64,000 bases of DNA. Source: Limnanthes douglasii subsp. nivea (Eukaryota; Streptophyta; Magnoliopsida; Brassicales; Limnanthaceae). Below the pieces are notes generated by a model, which was not told the origin of the DNA, ran no database searches, and was given only the letters and a program-made list of their open reading frames with translations. The position numbers and the translations under genes were made by a program. The DNA lies in NCBI GenBank assembly GCA_036936605.1, contig JAUPFV010000005.1, positions 74,412,885 to 74,476,884 of the forward strand, given 5' to 3'. This document shows, in pieces, positions 1 through 13,324 of the stretch (position 1 is the stretch's first letter; each line of letters opens with the position of its first letter).

Positions 1-1409
1 TTAAGAACATTTATATTATTTTTATGACATTTGTTCATAAAAAACAACTAATATAATTTTGATAAAAGCTTGTATCAGATTTCAACTTTTTTTTTATAGT
101 TACAAATTTTATGAAAAATATAATTTATATTAGATTTTAAACTATTTATAAGGATAATTTTATATTTACCCGCGAAATATAAAACGTGAAATTTTTACTA
201 ATAAGAAGTATGATTTAAATTTTAAATTAAATAGAATTTATTGAAGTTAAAACATACACGTATACGTATAGACGATGATGTTTTGCTAAGTTTAGATTCT
301 AAAAGCATATCCAAACTCACCTAAATATCACACACATACAAATAATATTTAGAAAAATATTCCAGAGAGAAAAGTAATTATACCAATAATTAGTATAATA
401 ATTTTACACGTTTTTAATGTGGATGAACAATCTATTTATAGTCATAAGAGTGAGCTTTCGGTTCTTGAGGCTAATTTACAATTAGAGTAATTAATCGATC
501 AAAAATCACATGTTGTATTTTCTTATGACTAACCAATGATTCAATATCCAATCTAGACCCATATAGCGGCTCAAATAATAATTTCCTTATCAATAAACCT
601 CGTAATAATTGTGAACCGTTTGGGGAAAGATTATATTGGGAGGAATATGTCGTGCTATCTAAATTTGATGCACCCAAGGCCTATATGAGGCGTCGTGCAT
701 CTATTTTGGTGATGAAAAACCATAAAAAGAAACATGATTTATCAACTAGATCATCTGGGAAAGTTGGTGATTGCTTTGGTAAATTCAAATATATGCCAAC
801 TCTCTTACCGACAAGCCAATCCTGATGGTTATATGATTGGTTATTTCAGAAGTCCTCAGCCAAAATCCGACTTAGTGAATAGGTCGCTCGATCTGCCATG
901 AAGGTTCGAGCCTTGACAACTGTAAAAGGATCTAACACTCCAGATTCTCTCGTGTACTGATTTTAGTTTTTTATGGAGACTTGATATAGTTTGATTAGGT
1001 ATCAGAAGTCATAATTCTTAGGCGACACTGTAGTTCTCAATATAGGTTGGTGTGTGAATCTTTACTTTCTTGTATGTAGTAATTGATAAGGATATAAATT
1101 ATCAGGGAGTGAAAACAATTAGAGAAAACGATTATCATTAAAGCTTTGTAAAGTTAAAAGCATAAATTTGATATTGAATATAGATATTAAAGGATAAAGC
1201 GCAATTTACTCTAGTATGTAACCGATTCTGTTATTTGCTCTTCTGTCTCATAAATAGGAAAATGATTATGAAATAAAGATTGATTGACATTTACTCATTA
1301 ATACTCGACTACAAACATTTTTCTCTCTTTAAGAATAGACAATTTTTTTTTGTATTTCTAGAATTACTTATATTGTTTGATTTTCACACTCAAAGTCTAA
1401 TACTTAACA
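1..1409. other. AT-rich left flank, probably remnant LTR of decayed Tat element 1
   Basis: No convincing gene is visible. The right edge ends in ...CTTAACA and is followed at once by a primer-binding-site-like sequence, so at least the last few hundred bases are probably the old 5' LTR of element 1. The start of that LTR and its 3' partner cannot be recognised. A 68-codon open frame on the minus strand (471-677) has no recognisable motif. Bases about 290-440 loosely resemble 18.95-19.11 kb in the same orientation, which I cannot explain. Confidence 0.35.
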
Positions 1410-1430
1410 TTGGCGACCACAGTGGGAGGA
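1410..1430 (+). promoter_or_regulatory. Primer-binding site of element 1
   Basis: TTGGCGACCACAGTGGGAGG follows the putative LTR end ...AACA. It is nearly the same as the site in element Z (TTGGTGACCACAGTGGGAGG, minus strand, 62293-62312), which supports both. The priming tRNA is not assigned. Confidence 0.6.
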
Positions 1431-1500
1431 GTACGAGGTACCTAGAGAGCAAATCTAAAACCGTGGAAATTCACAATTGAAATCGCTAATTAAAATTACA

Positions 1501-3889
1501 ATGGAGCAAGAAACTGGAGTTGATTCCACATTGCAAGTGGAGAACAAAACGCTAGAATCAGGGTTACATAAAGAAGCAAACCGAGGTGATAGTCAGAACC
1601 TAGACAACATTAGCAATCTAAAATAGAAAATTGAATGAATTAGTTATATAGAAATGATACTTGTTTTAAATTATGAATTTGTTCGAAGAGAGCAACAAAT
1701 CCAATATGGAAGGCTGAAATCCGAGGTACGACAAGTTGAAGAAGAAAATGGAATTGGATAATCAATCTTATGAGTCTTATATAGTCCGTCAATTTCGAAG
1801 TGATTGGCAAAAAACATGTTTCCAGTCAGACATAGAACATCATTCTTATCGAAAGGAAAAAAAAGATAAACATCGATATATTTCGACTAGTTATAGCAAA
1901 TTTACTAGTTCGAATTCCGAGGGAGGTTCATATAAACAAGGGAAATACTGGCGTTCTTCGAAGGGAGAGGGAAGTTGACGTAAAAAATCACGCAAACAAC
2001 ACAGTCCAAAGAAGGAGGATATGCCTCAAAATACGAGGGGCAACCCATTGTATGAGTATAACACACCCAATTAGTATATTAACACAGTGGATAAAACTTA
2101 TATGCAATTATAGGAACAACTGGAGTAGATCAATATATGCTAGGTGTGGATTGGATGAATTCTTCTTTGTATGCTGAAATTAGATCGATACCTCTTCTGA
2201 GGAATTTTGATATTTCAAACGTTGTAAAGTTTGATGGAACGCAGGATCTCGATGATCATATTTAGTAGTTTAAGATTACATGATGAATTTCGAGGATGAT
2301 GATAAATTGGTATGTAGGGCATTTTTGCAAACTTTTAAAAGTACTGCCCTAAAGTGGTACAATAGAATTCTGAGAGGATCAATAACCAACTTTAGGATTT
2401 TTTATACTACTTTTTAAAGACAGTTCGTAGGAGAAAAAAAAAGCGAGCCAATGGTGATACAATAATACAATGTAAACATGCAGTATGGGAAAAAATAAAA
2501 GATTATATGAGACGATTTGTGCTGACAAAAACAGTGTTGGAAGACTGCGATGAGCTTGTTGCCATGGAAGCTTTTAGGCAATGATTGCTTCCAAGAGATC
2601 TAGCTAATGAGACTACGAGTAGAAAGGCATTGATATTTGGAGCTTTGATGGCTCAATTTAAGGAACAAATTAAGGTGGAGGAATCAACAATAGTTCAATG
2701 TGGATCAAGCTCCACTTAAAGAAATTTAGGGCATACACCTACTGGCCAAGGATATCAGGGAAACAATTCGAATTCCCAGGTACCATCTCGTCCGAGGATG
2801 AACACTAGTCTTCATCCCCGAACGAGAGGAGCACCTTCTCAACCAGCTAGTTATCAACCTCCTCAAATGAGACCCAATAAATAGGCCAATGGAAGAATAA
2901 AATAATTATAAATTTTCCAAATTCCATAATGACATTAGGCACGACACTGCAGATTGCATATCATTGAAGAAAGAGATCGAGATTTTGACTGAAAATAGTA
3001 AATTGACACATTTTGTTAAATGACAAAATAATACTCGGGCTAATCCAAGCACATCTACGCAACATAACGTGAGCACACCATTGAAACCATAAAATAAATT
3101 AATGATTATCGATTCGAAGCTAGGAAAACACGAAACTTTTGATGTAGCCTTAGAATATTTAGATGCAGACCCTGATCGAACAATTGTTATGGTTGTAAAT
3201 AAGCTAATAGTTTGATGAATGGTTGCAGTTTGTGTAATTATTTTGAGAATTTAGCCACATTTGTAGGAGAATAAATGGTTGGAAATACGAATAGTTCAAC
3301 GAAAAAACATGAGGTAAGTTTGCCAACTCAAATAGAAGGTAAAATGTATACCCATCTATATGGGAAGAATGCTACACCGTTTATCCTGTTTGATGAAGAT
3401 GATTAAATAAATATAGCTGGACCCCATGAAGATGCAGTAGTGATCAGTGTAAAAATAGTGGGAACAGAGATTCAAAGAATATTAATTGATACAGGGAGCT
3501 CATCAAATGTGTTGTTTAAATATACGTATGATAAAATGCGTAATCCACCTGCAATTCTCCAATCTGAGCGCACTATAATTAGTTTCACATGGGGTAACTG
3601 CGCAAGTAATCTTGGAATTCGAAGGAGAAGTTTTGTTGGGAAAATGTCATTTCAAGAAAGAAGTTTAAGTTTTGTTTATGGTAGTGGAATTTTCGACCAT
3701 CTACGCAATATTTGGAAGGTCTTGTTGTTACAGATGTATGATGTTGTTTCAACCGTTAATCAGTGTTTGAAATATGTAATTGGTGATTGTGTTGGAGTAG
3801 TTCGAAGTGATCAACAAGTAGCAAGAAAATTTTATGCAACAGTTTTGCATTCTAAAAAGGCTATTTCTAGTGACCAAATGACTGAATAA
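1501..3889 (+). pseudogene. gag-protease of element 1 (broken)
   Basis: Structural protein and aspartic protease of the element. A gag N terminus starts at the ATG at 1501. The gag core lies near 2150-2560: a DDDKLVCRAF-like block followed by the ALKWYN block. A zinc-knuckle-like CxxxH...C segment lies near 2925-2970. The protease is the best preserved part (3440-3889), with IDTGSSSN at about 3485-3510. Multiple stops interrupt gag. The open part ends at TAA 3887-3889, the same codon position as the gag-pro/pol stop of elements Y and Z, so that stop may be ancestral rather than decay. Confidence 0.8.
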
Positions 3890-6800
3890 AAATTAAGGGG
3901 GCTGACTTCAGATGAGGAAGGTGTAGATCATTTGAGGGAAACCCCGAGTCTTTTAATAGTGGGAGAAAATTTCGAGGAGCATATGTTTCCAAATGGGAAA
4001 TCTTTGCAAATACGGACATTACTATCACCTACTTTGTGCTACCAATTGTTATAGTTTTTGTTTTATAATATGGATGTTTTTGCTTGGAAACCTGATGATG
4101 TAGTAGAGGTTCCATCCGAGGTGATATGTCACAGTTTGGCCTTAAATCCGAAGGTTAGGCTCATTATTCAAAATAGGCGAGATTTATATGTATAAAAAAT
4201 CTGAGGCAATCATGGCTGAAGTGGATCGTTTATCTAAGGTCGGACATATACGAGAGCCATAATACCCGTTATGGACTGCTAATCTAGTGTTAGTTAAAAA
4301 GAAAAAACGTAAAATGGAGAATATGTGTTGATTTTACAGATTTGAACGAGCATGTCCTAAAGATCCATTTCCTGTCCCACGAATTGATCAACTTGTTGGT
4401 TCAACGTCAGAGAATAAAATCATTTCTTTTATGGATGCATTTGCGGGTTATAATCAGATAAGTACCACGTTTACTTCTGATTGAGGTTTGCATTATTATT
4501 GGGTTATGCCATTCGGTCTTAAAAATGATGGGGCAACATATCAAATATTGGTATATAAGGCTTTTGCTTCTCAAACTGGGAGGAACATAGAATTTTATAT
4601 TGATGACATGCTAGTAAAAAGTTCATAAATGTAAACATTTATCACATTTAGAGAAATTTTTTTTGAATCTAAGAGCTATTCAATTAAAGTTAAATCCAAA
4701 GAAATGCACCTTCGGTGTAAGGTCAGGAAAGTTTTTGGGATATATCATAAATGAAAAGGGAACAAAAGCTTATCATGATCAATTAAAAGCGTTGGTATCG
4801 ATGACTTCACCTCGGACAATAAAAAAAGTACAAATTTGACAAGGGGTTGGCTGCCTTAAATAGATTTATCTTTCAATTTTCTAACAAGTGTGATCCTTTT
4901 TTCCAAGTTTTGCATCAAACAAAGGAATTTATATGGAAACCGAAATGTGAGGTGGCGTTTTTGAAGATTAAAGAATATTTTTTATCACCTAAAATTTTAT
5001 CCAAGCCTTGAATAGGAGAACAACTATTCTTGTATCTAGTGGTGTTGGATTTGGCTATCAGTGTTGTGTTGATAAGGGAAGAAAGTGGAGCTTGAGAAGT
5101 TTATTGGCATCAGAAAAAATATTCTTACGGCTTGAGAAGTTGGTTATGACCTTGGTGGTGGCTGCTAGAAAGATGTTCCCTTATTTTCAAGCTCATACAA
5201 TTGTTGTTCGAACCTCTTTTTCATTGAAGAATCCAGTACAATGACCGTATTTTTCTAGCAGAATGATTAAATGGTCGGTTGATTTAGGGGATTTTGATAT
5301 AAATTTTTTTTCTCGAATAACTATTAAGGCTTAGGCTCTAGCAGAGTTTTTTTTGTTGAATTTCACTCAAGCCGGTCCGATGATGAAACTAGTTAAAGAA
5401 TTGTTGCCAATAGATTCAATATGGGTGGTTCGAACAGATGCTAGTTGTAGCATTTTGGGATCAAGTGTAGGGGTAAAATTAATTGGCCCTTCTGGAGAAG
5501 TTATGTATCAGGCCGTTCGATTTGGATTTCACGCATCAAATAACGAAGTTGAGTACAAGGCTGCTTTAGGCGGTTTAGACTTAGAAGTATATGTGGGGCA
5601 AAATAGTTCAATTAGAAACAGATTCACAGTTGGTGGCAAACCATATGACAGGGATATCTGAGGCTAATAAAGATCAATTCGTTTTATATCTTCAGGAGCT
5701 TTGAGGGTTAACTCTTATGTTTGATAAAGTGGTTGTTGAACACATCAGTCGAGTGGACAATACATTTCCAGATTATTTAGCAACCATAGCATATATAGAG
5801 GAGTATCCTTGGATATTATTACAAGAACGTCCTTCAATTTTTTCAGAATCAGAGCAATGTAAGTATTCCGAGGAGGTGTTTGTCACTGTAGAAAATGTTC
5901 GAGTTGACTGAATATTTGAAATAATAAAGTTTATACTTAGAGGAACATTGCCTCAAAATGTCAATTTGGCTCAGTGGTTGAGGTATAAAGCTCATTGTTA
6001 TACAATATTAGATTAAGTGTTATATAAGAAGTCTTTGAGTAAACCATTATTATGATTTTTGGGTAAGAATGAGTTTCAGGAAATCTTATCCGAACTACAT
6101 AATGTATAAGGTTTGGCTCATTGTGGATTTAAGTCTTTGACGAGGAAGGTTTTGCTATCAGGCTATTATTGGCCTTCAATTATGGGTGATGCTAAAACTT
6201 TGGTACGAACTTGTGATACTTGTCAACAATATGTTAATTCAATTCATAAACCGACATCGCCACTTACCTTAATTACCGAAGCGGTTCCCTTTGATAGATG
6301 TAGAATAGATCTAGTAGGGTCATTTCCCATGGCCTCGGGAGGACGACAAACAATTATTCTTACAGTAGATTATTTTTTGAAGTGGGTTGAGGTTGAGCCA
6401 TTGTTAGGTACACGATCTAAAAATGTTACCGAGTTTATTGTTAATAATATTTATTTTTGTTTTGGAACTTCTCGGAAGATTACGACGTATAACAATAGAG
6501 AAATGACTTCTTTCTGCAATTAATGGGAATTATACAGGTTTTTCAACACTTTCTCATCCCTGAGAAAATTGACAGGTGTAACTAACCAACATGTCTATTT
6601 TCAAAGGGATAAAGAAAATTTTGACACGTTCTTCTAGGAAATGACATACTATTTACAAGAGTATTATGGGCTTATAGAACAACACCGAAAGAAGCTACTC
6701 AGGAAACTTCTTTTGCTTTAGTATATGAAATTGATGTTGTAAGACTTTCATAATCAACTTTACCATCTTACAAAATTCATTATTCTAAGGATACAAATGC

Positions 6801-7096
6801 AGAAGCAAGAAGAATAGAGCTTGATTTAATTGAAGAAAAGAGGGTAAGAACGCATCTGAATTCGACACACTATCAAAATTTTATGAAGAGTCGTTATAAT
6901 TAGAGGGTAAAACAAAAAGATTTTAAGGTGGGAGACAAGTGTTGAGGAAGTAGACACACAAAGGATAAGAGGCTAGGAAAAATGGCTCAGAAGTGATAAA
7001 GTAAATTAAAGCAGGTACATATCGCCTCTAGGATAAAGAAGGGAGACTTTTACAACATCCATGGAATATTGAGCATTTGAAGTTATATTGGGGATG
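3890..7096 (+). pseudogene. pol (RT-RNaseH-aRNaseH-integrase) of element 1 (broken)
   Basis: Continues the gag-pro frame after the stop at 3887. The reverse transcriptase active site YIDDM is at about 4597-4611. The native RNase H (about 4990-5340) has Val where the first catalytic Asp belongs. The archaeal-type RNase H (5353-5911) keeps RTDAS and the NNEVEYKAAL block. The integrase (6113-6523) keeps its HC/CC zinc region and the first Asp (RIDLVG), but the second active-site motif, normally DNG, reads NNR. Pol ends in a WNIEHLKLY-type tail near 7058-7090. Many stops and frameshifts make it inactive. Confidence 0.85.
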
Positions 7097-7339
7097 ATTT
7101 TTTCTTTTCTTATTCTTATGATATAATAGTTTTGTTGTTTATATAGTTTGTATAACTGGCATACTCTTTCACTTGCTGGTGGTGTGAGAAAGTTTTAATG
7201 AGGTGCCACATCCACATTTGTAGTTATCAATTAAGTTTTTTTTCTTGGCCAACGTTCATGTTTTAGTAATGCTTAAGTTATTTTGATAGTTACACAAAGA
7301 ATGATCATATTTAGGGTAATTTACAAAAATACTATTCGA

Positions 7340-7715
7340 GGTAAAGCATTGTTCGAAATTCCAATTTGAGTGATGATATTGTTTTGAAGTGCTAACGTCC
7401 ATTTAAAGCATTGTTTGAATCGCCAATTTGAGTGACGATATTATTTGAGGTGCTAAAGTCCATTTAAAACATTATTTGAAGTTCCAATTTGAGTGATGAT
7501 ATTTTTCAAAGTGCTGACGTCCATTTAGAGCATTGTTCGAAGTGCCAATTTGAGTGTGGCTAATATTCGAGGTGCTAACGTCCATTTAAAGCATTGTTTG
7601 AAGTGCCAATTTGAGTGTCAATATTTTTCGAAGTGCTAACTTCTATTAAATCATTGTTCGAAGTGTCAATTTGAGTGATGATAAAATTATAAGTGTTAAC
7701 ATCTATTTAGAATAT
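7340..7715 (+). repeat. About six tandem ~60-bp repeats in the 3' region of element 1
   Basis: Each unit reads roughly GCATTGTTCGAAGTGCCAAT, then TTGAGTGATGATATT, TTCGAGGTGCTAAC and GTCCATTTAAA, repeated about six times with a few mismatches. The array sits between the end of pol and the convergent antisense gene, the position where elements Y and Z carry unrelated tandem repeats. There is no variable spacer, so it is not CRISPR-like. Confidence 0.85.
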
Positions 7716-8029
7716 GGTTTGATACATTATAACATGAAATGTGAAATTCAAGACGATAAACGTTTGATGAAGTGATTTTGCTTACAATACATAACAAATA
7801 AAATGAGGTGGTAATACTCAGTATTTTTTCAACCGAACAAAAAGAGAATACAAGTGCTACGTGTTTAAGCACCCATAAATTTCAACACTTACCTAGCAAA
7901 GTTTACAAAAATACCACAAACAACAAAACAACAAAACAAGAAACAAAATAAAAATGGTCACCACGAACATCACTGTCTCAAAAAAATAATGTTCCAATAA
8001 AAATACTAGATTTGGTTTCTTCTGATGAT
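7716..8029. other. Non-coding spacer of element 1
   Basis: AT-rich sequence between the tandem array and the antisense-gene remnant. No gene seen. Confidence 0.5.
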
Positions 8030-9813
8030 TTATTTGGGACAGTCACAAAGGCTCCCTTAAAGGGTTTCTCTACTGGAATTAATTTCCAGAATTCTGATAA
8101 ATTTTCCCTCAGAAATGTTTTATGAACTTCGCGAAGCAAAGATATCTTTGCTTGTACTTCGCTTATTTTGATAGTATCAAGGCTTCTGTCCCTGCCAGAT
8201 TGGAACTTCGACTTTATAGCAGATTGTCTTCTGTGATTTGATGGCCGATTTGTGCTATGTAGTTTTCAATTTCTTGAATTCGAAGGTTCATGTCCCTACC
8301 AATATCTTGGATTTCATCCTCACCAATAGCGTTTTCACCAATCATATTATCTATCCTTTGGTTGTATGTTTCAACCATTTTTTTTCTTTTTTTTATCCTC
8401 GAAATTTCGGGTTGGATCTTGAGGAGACACAACAGCAATATTCTTTGTGACATCTATTGGAGGGGTTTTTGAAAAAGTTTTATTTTTCTTCGAAGTTGCG
8501 GTCTTCTTTCTTTTTCTTAAAGGCTCAGTTGGAACTGGTTTTTCGATGATTGGGGGGGTTAGTATCACTAGTTTTCCTTTTCGCATTTCTTTGAGTTTTC
8601 TTGGTTTTTGGATTTGTGGAAGATCTAGCCTGGACATTTTGTTTTTTTGAAGGCAAGTGACTCTACGATCTATTTTGGATAGGGACTATGACGCGTGCGT
8701 AAGGAGCTGCAATCCCTTTCAAGAAATCTCATGGTTTGGGGGTTCCATTAGTTCATCAACTGGGACGAAATAATCTGGAGAGATTATCCATAGATGGATG
8801 TTAACAAAATTTAGAGACAAAAAGGCACTGCAAAATTCATTGCCTTATGCTTTTTCTGCCCACTCAGAAAATTTGGCAATGTATATTTGGCAGCAGTTTG
8901 GCGGATTTTGTATCACTTTAGAATTTCCACATGGAAAAATAATGCATAAGAGATTTAAAACACAATTATAGTTCAAGAAAATAAAAAGGGGTTTGTATCA
9001 CTTACTGATACTTTTCCACTTAAGGGTTAGCCTCGCAGGGTTCTCCTCAGGAAATCTCTCTCCCATTTTCCCACGCTCTAGAGATAAAGAAAAATTCATG
9101 CTACCAAAATTTGTAAACATTGAGGAGATCATCAATAAACTTGAAGAAATATCCGAGCGTCAGATACTAGAAGGGTAACATTAGTTTTTGGAAAGACCAG
9201 TCAGAGCGATTAATTGTTTGATTGAGAGGGGTATTTGGCAAAGTCTATAAAGCATTATACTGGATAAGATTGTGAACCACATGTTCGGGATTGCTTGCAC
9301 TAGACACAATTCGATAATCTCAAAGTATTCTACTATTATTGGGTCCAATAGAAATTGAAGGCCCAGTATATGATCTTAGGGTAGACCACAAGTTCATTTT
9401 TCCAAAAGAGAGTGAAGTCTCTCCCATTACCGGTAACCGAAGTGTTACATTATCTGGAAGGCCCCATTACGTTTTAGAATCTTCGCCTCAGACTGATTAT
9501 AGTACTCATATTGCATATCTTTAGTGCAATAAGGTACTCGGGGATGACTTTCTTCAGATTTACGCTCAATTTTGCAGCGATGTCCACGTGCAAAACGGCT
9601 AGCTCTTTTTTTTTTCTTTCCCTTTTACTTTGGAGCTGGTTTTTTCAAAAGATAATTCTTAGAATATGAGGGAGCAGTGCTTTGTGTATTTTCGATATTA
9701 GAGTCAGTATTTGTCCTCGAGTCTGACTCTACATTTTCCTCAGAGGCTTTATCTTGAAGTTGAGAAGGGGCAGTGCTGGTAGTAGCAGCTTGTGGATTAT
9801 TTGGAGTAGTCAT
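8030..9813 (-). pseudogene. Antisense accessory gene of element 1 (Transposase_28-like), broken
   Basis: Read right to left, opposite to pol. A Ser/Thr/Gln-rich N terminus begins at the ATG at 9813. Around 9385-9440 one frame gives NELVVYPKIIYWAFNF, aligning with REIVVFTELFNWGLRF of the intact copy in element Y. A Lys/Pro-rich linker follows at 8371-8637 and a coiled-coil-like Glu/Ile/Gln segment at 8214-8450. Order and spacing match the intact antisense gene (31747-34377), but frames change repeatedly. In Pfam terms this is the 'putative gypsy type transposon' family; its function is unknown. Confidence 0.65.
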
Positions 9814-9993
9814 TGTGGTTTATTGGTGGATTTCCGAAGGAGTTTATTGTGACTCTTTATTGGTCACAACCATCTCCTTCGAGGGAGGATAAGATGCAGG
9901 CTGTTGTGAAGTGTTGATGTACTCAGAATCTCACATCACTACGAATGCATTTTTTCAAAGAAGTTGGTTCTTTTGATAATAAGCTTTTGAATG

Positions 9994-10021
<28 letters not shown>
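9994..10021. repeat. (TA)n microsatellite
   Basis: About 14 uninterrupted TA dinucleotides. Confidence 0.95.
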
Positions 10022-10024
<3 letters not shown>

Positions 10025-10499
10025 TTATGGTTGATTTGAGGAGGGGCCAAAGTATTAGCCAATGCTTATAGTGATGTTTTATGAATTTTTCTTTGTGTTT
10101 GTTTACGGTTAACTCGAGGAGGAGTTGAAGTGTTGACATAATATGCTTGTGTGGGAATTCGAGGCGATTTAACTTTGTTTGTTGAGGGGATTTTTGTGAG
10201 TATGTTTCCGAGACCAGGTTGGAAAGACTTTGGTTTCCATGAGTGTTTTGGTTAGGTTTGAATGCTCTGTATACAGTGGTATAATTATAAAGCTTTGGAG
10301 AGTTATCAATCACACCTGCTGCACAATATTCAAAATCCCTCTCAGTAATGCCGAAGTAATCTTAGATGTCAAAAATGGGTTTTTTTTACTGAGTTTTGGT
10401 TTTAGATCTTCAAATCAAGCATGAGCAATTAAATAAGAATCATCAAAATTGATAGTTTCAAAGGTGAGCTCTTGTAGTGGCCTAATTCTAGTCCTTGTT
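10022..10499. other. Boundary region between decayed elements 1 and 2
   Basis: Should contain the 3' LTR of element 1 and/or of element 2, but no LTR pair is recognisable. Short open frames here have no recognisable motif. Confidence 0.3.
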
Positions 10500-12690
10500 T
10501 ATCCAAGGCTCATAGCTTTGATGATCCTATTCATGAAGGTAATCATTTGTACCTTATTGACCAATCCGATATCTCGATAATAGAAGTGAAAAAATACAAA
10601 TCTATTAGTGCAACCTCTAAACGATGTCGACTTCGAAAGGGAAAAACATACAACAAACCTAGTCTTGATAAGGACATCATGAAACTACTCCCACCATATT
10701 GATATAAATGAGTCAAGCCCTCGAAGATAACCTGATATATGTCTATTATATTTACCCCGAACTTGGTTCTCTTCACCGATTTAAAACCAAATATTGGATC
10801 TCTTCCACCGTTATTGTTCGACTACCTGTTTCTGGTGATACAATTGACTAAGCCAGAATAGATAAGATTATGCTATATCGTGATCTATTTTTATTAGGGA
10901 CTCCAGCTACCCATGCACTCTCCTACATTGAGGTTTTCAAACTACTATATATATTGAATAGCAAAAAACGTTGAGTTCATGGAAAAATATAATGAAAATT
11001 ATCATAGCTTCTAAAATCGTCGAAACTACCTTTCAGGTTGAAGAATTGGTAGCACATAGTTGGAAGAAGAGCTTTGTTTTTTTTTTACCCTTACTACCAT
11101 CTAACAAACTCAAATGAATGAAAGATGGTATAAAAAATCGTACCTTTACTACCATCTAACGACCTCGAATGAGTGCAAGGTGGTAAACGATTTTTGTGAC
11201 TCAAACAAGTTTTTGAAGAAAAGATTTGTATTTCTCAATGGGGAGTTGGAACCTGTTCGTCAAAATGGTTGGCGCCGGACCATAAGTAGTTGGAAAGATA
11301 AAGTAAGGGTTTGTTGTTCTTATCAGACACAACACCATTGCCTCATTATTGCTCAATTTCTTATGGGTTTAGTTTTCTTTTACTCTAGGTTATTGCTTAC
11401 TCAATCATATTTATTTTGAAGCTTAACTTGGTTGAAAACGTAAAGTACGTTAGTTTTTCCTTTGTTACAACTTTCAAAGTTAATAAGGTCTTTAAGAGTA
11501 TCAGCGCGTATGGGGTCGAGCGCGGGGAGAAATTTTTCATAAGATGTTAAATGTCTAAAATTTGTTTTGGTTCGGCTTATGCTCTGTGAGGAATCCAAGA
11601 GGTTCGGAACATATCCCACTCACCTCAGAGGAGTAGAGGGCTCATGTTTAGACATTTATATCCCTCATAGCGTATAAAATCTACCTCTTTTCAAATACTA
11701 AATACCAAAAACGTTCGAAGACTGTCGTGGTCACACCAGTCCTAAAATACCCCAAAACCAAAGAATCAAAATGATAGACCTTGATACTAATCAAAATCAC
11801 TCCACTGGTTGAATAAATTAGTCTAGTTAATGGGATCGATCCTGAGGCCTTAGACAATTTCGGGGGGAAACATATTGACAAAGGTACGACATCCTCAGGA
11901 CCTAGTTAAGGGATTGGGGGAGCGGGGACAAAAAACTTAAATACACGGCCAAATCCGAGCCTATAAGAATTCAAGAACTTGACCATGTATTTTCTATATA
12001 TGAACGTAGTGTTCAGAAGTTTCTAATTGTACGTACTAAGATATGTCTAGTTGACGCCTCCACCCAGCATCTTGCCTTAAGAGTTAAGGTAAACGATTTT
12101 AAGTTTGATTTTTGATAAGTTAGAAAAAATTCTAACTTTTTGGGCTTTCATTTTGCAGATGATGAGTACCATGTTTGGAGCCATCCGAACCATTTTTTAG
12201 AGGAACCATATGATATTTTCGGACTTCGCTATCCTTCTAAACGATCATCTTAAAAGTCCTAAAGACATGAGAAAGACTGATGTTGAGCTCATTAGGATTT
12301 GAAGTGAACTGGTTCTTGTTAAAAATCAAAAAGGAGAAAAAAGTGAGATGCGACTACCAAAAAGCTCTAGAGTACTTGCGATGATAAAGTCAAGTTTTTG
12401 ACGACAAGAAGAGTTTGTTAGGAGTTGATGTTTTTATCTTTAAGAATTAATTGAAAAATGTTAACACTTGCAAAATATAAGGATGTCAATGTTAACATTG
12501 CAAAATATAAGGATGCCAAAGAGGCCTATGACTTAACAATGATGATAACTTGAGATCGAACTGTGAAGATTAGGCAACAAATGGTCATTATTTTTCATGA
12601 TGAATTTCTTGATTTAAAATTGGGACATTTTTTGAGTCTAGTTCATGAGGATCCTCGATTGAAAGGGTTTATAATGGCTTGACGGTGTTC
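10500..12690 (+). pseudogene. Antisense accessory gene of element 2 (Transposase_28-like), broken
   Basis: Plus strand, opposite to pol of element 2. Near 10750-10850 the frame gives VIVRLPVSGDTID, matching VTVRFPTPGETPI of element Y. Near 10865-10940 DKIMLYRDLFLLG matches REIVVFTELFNWG. At 11180-11302 VVNDF...KRFVFLNGE and SWKDK match the segment just before the intron of the intact gene. A splice-donor-like GTAAGG at 11303 falls within 2 nt of the intron position seen in Y and Z, with a possible acceptor CTTTTACTCTAG near 11388. At 12576-12680 IIFHDEFLDLKLGHFLSLV resembles the C-terminal block of the element-Z copy. Stops and shifts throughout. Confidence 0.65.
12457..12520 (+). repeat. Short tandem duplication
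   Basis: GTTAACA(C)TTGCAAAATATAAGGATG is repeated twice in tandem inside the decayed antisense gene of element 2. Confidence 0.7.
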
Positions 12691-13313
12691 CTTTCTATAT
12701 TTAGAACCAAAGTCCTTGGTATTTTAATGTAATATCTACATGTGTATAGTTAGATCGTTGTTGAACCTCAATTCCATAATCCAAGGTGCCATTTGTATGT
12801 TTGATATTTTATTATATGATTAAATATTCGGATGGACCGGTACCGTAAATGTTCTCATCATATGTTTTGCTTTTTCCAATAAAGGTTCAACTTCCCTTAG
12901 AGGTGATAAATCTTTGTTTGGGGTCAGACCTCATAAATTCGTTCACTTTTATCCTTAAATATGTCTTGATTTTTTAAGATATAATTAATTTTTCCAGAAG
13001 TGGCCACCTTGTCGACCTGCCCTAATGTTTGGATGATAACATTTTTTAGTCTTTCAAGACTTAGAAGCGGCATACTGCCCGACCTCCCTTCATAGCTTGT
13101 TAAATATTATCGTTTGGACCTTGTTGGCGGGATGAGCCTTAGGCCCCTACATCTTAGCATATATATGTTTCATCGCGTAAAAATTGTTTTAGGCAATGAT
13201 CGAATTATATAAGTGCTTCATTAAAACCTTTCTCACCACGAGGAAATGAAATATTACAGCACCAAAAATCCAAATATTTACAAAGAGTTGTATTCAAATA
13301 GAAAAATGATAAT

Positions 13314-13324
13314 ATTCAGCTAGA
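13314..13324 (+). repeat. Target-site duplication, left copy
   Basis: ATTCAGCTAGA, repeated exactly at 13750-13760 on the other side of the hairpin element. An 11-bp duplication fits the 9-11 bp of Mutator-like elements. Confidence 0.8.

Larger units (their letters stand above)
1410..9830 (+). mobile_element. Decayed Ty3/gypsy Tat-lineage LTR retrotransposon, element 1
   Basis: Internal region of an old element in the order primer-binding site, gag, protease, RT, RNase H, archaeal-type RNase H, integrase, tandem repeats, antisense gene. Its plan matches the intact element at 24.7-35.2 kb, but the frames are full of stops and indels. LTR ends and target-site duplication cannot be identified, so the limits are approximate. 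Loss of frame in every gene implies it is non-autonomous. Confidence 0.85.

Noticed and set aside
7340..7715. CRISPR-like array
   Set aside because: Head-to-tail repeats without unique spacers, in a plant retrotransposon 3' region.
8238..8650. Plus-strand overlapping ORFs at 8238-8650
   Set aside because: Complement of the Lys/Glu-rich antisense-gene remnant; the minus-strand reading matches the intact homologue.
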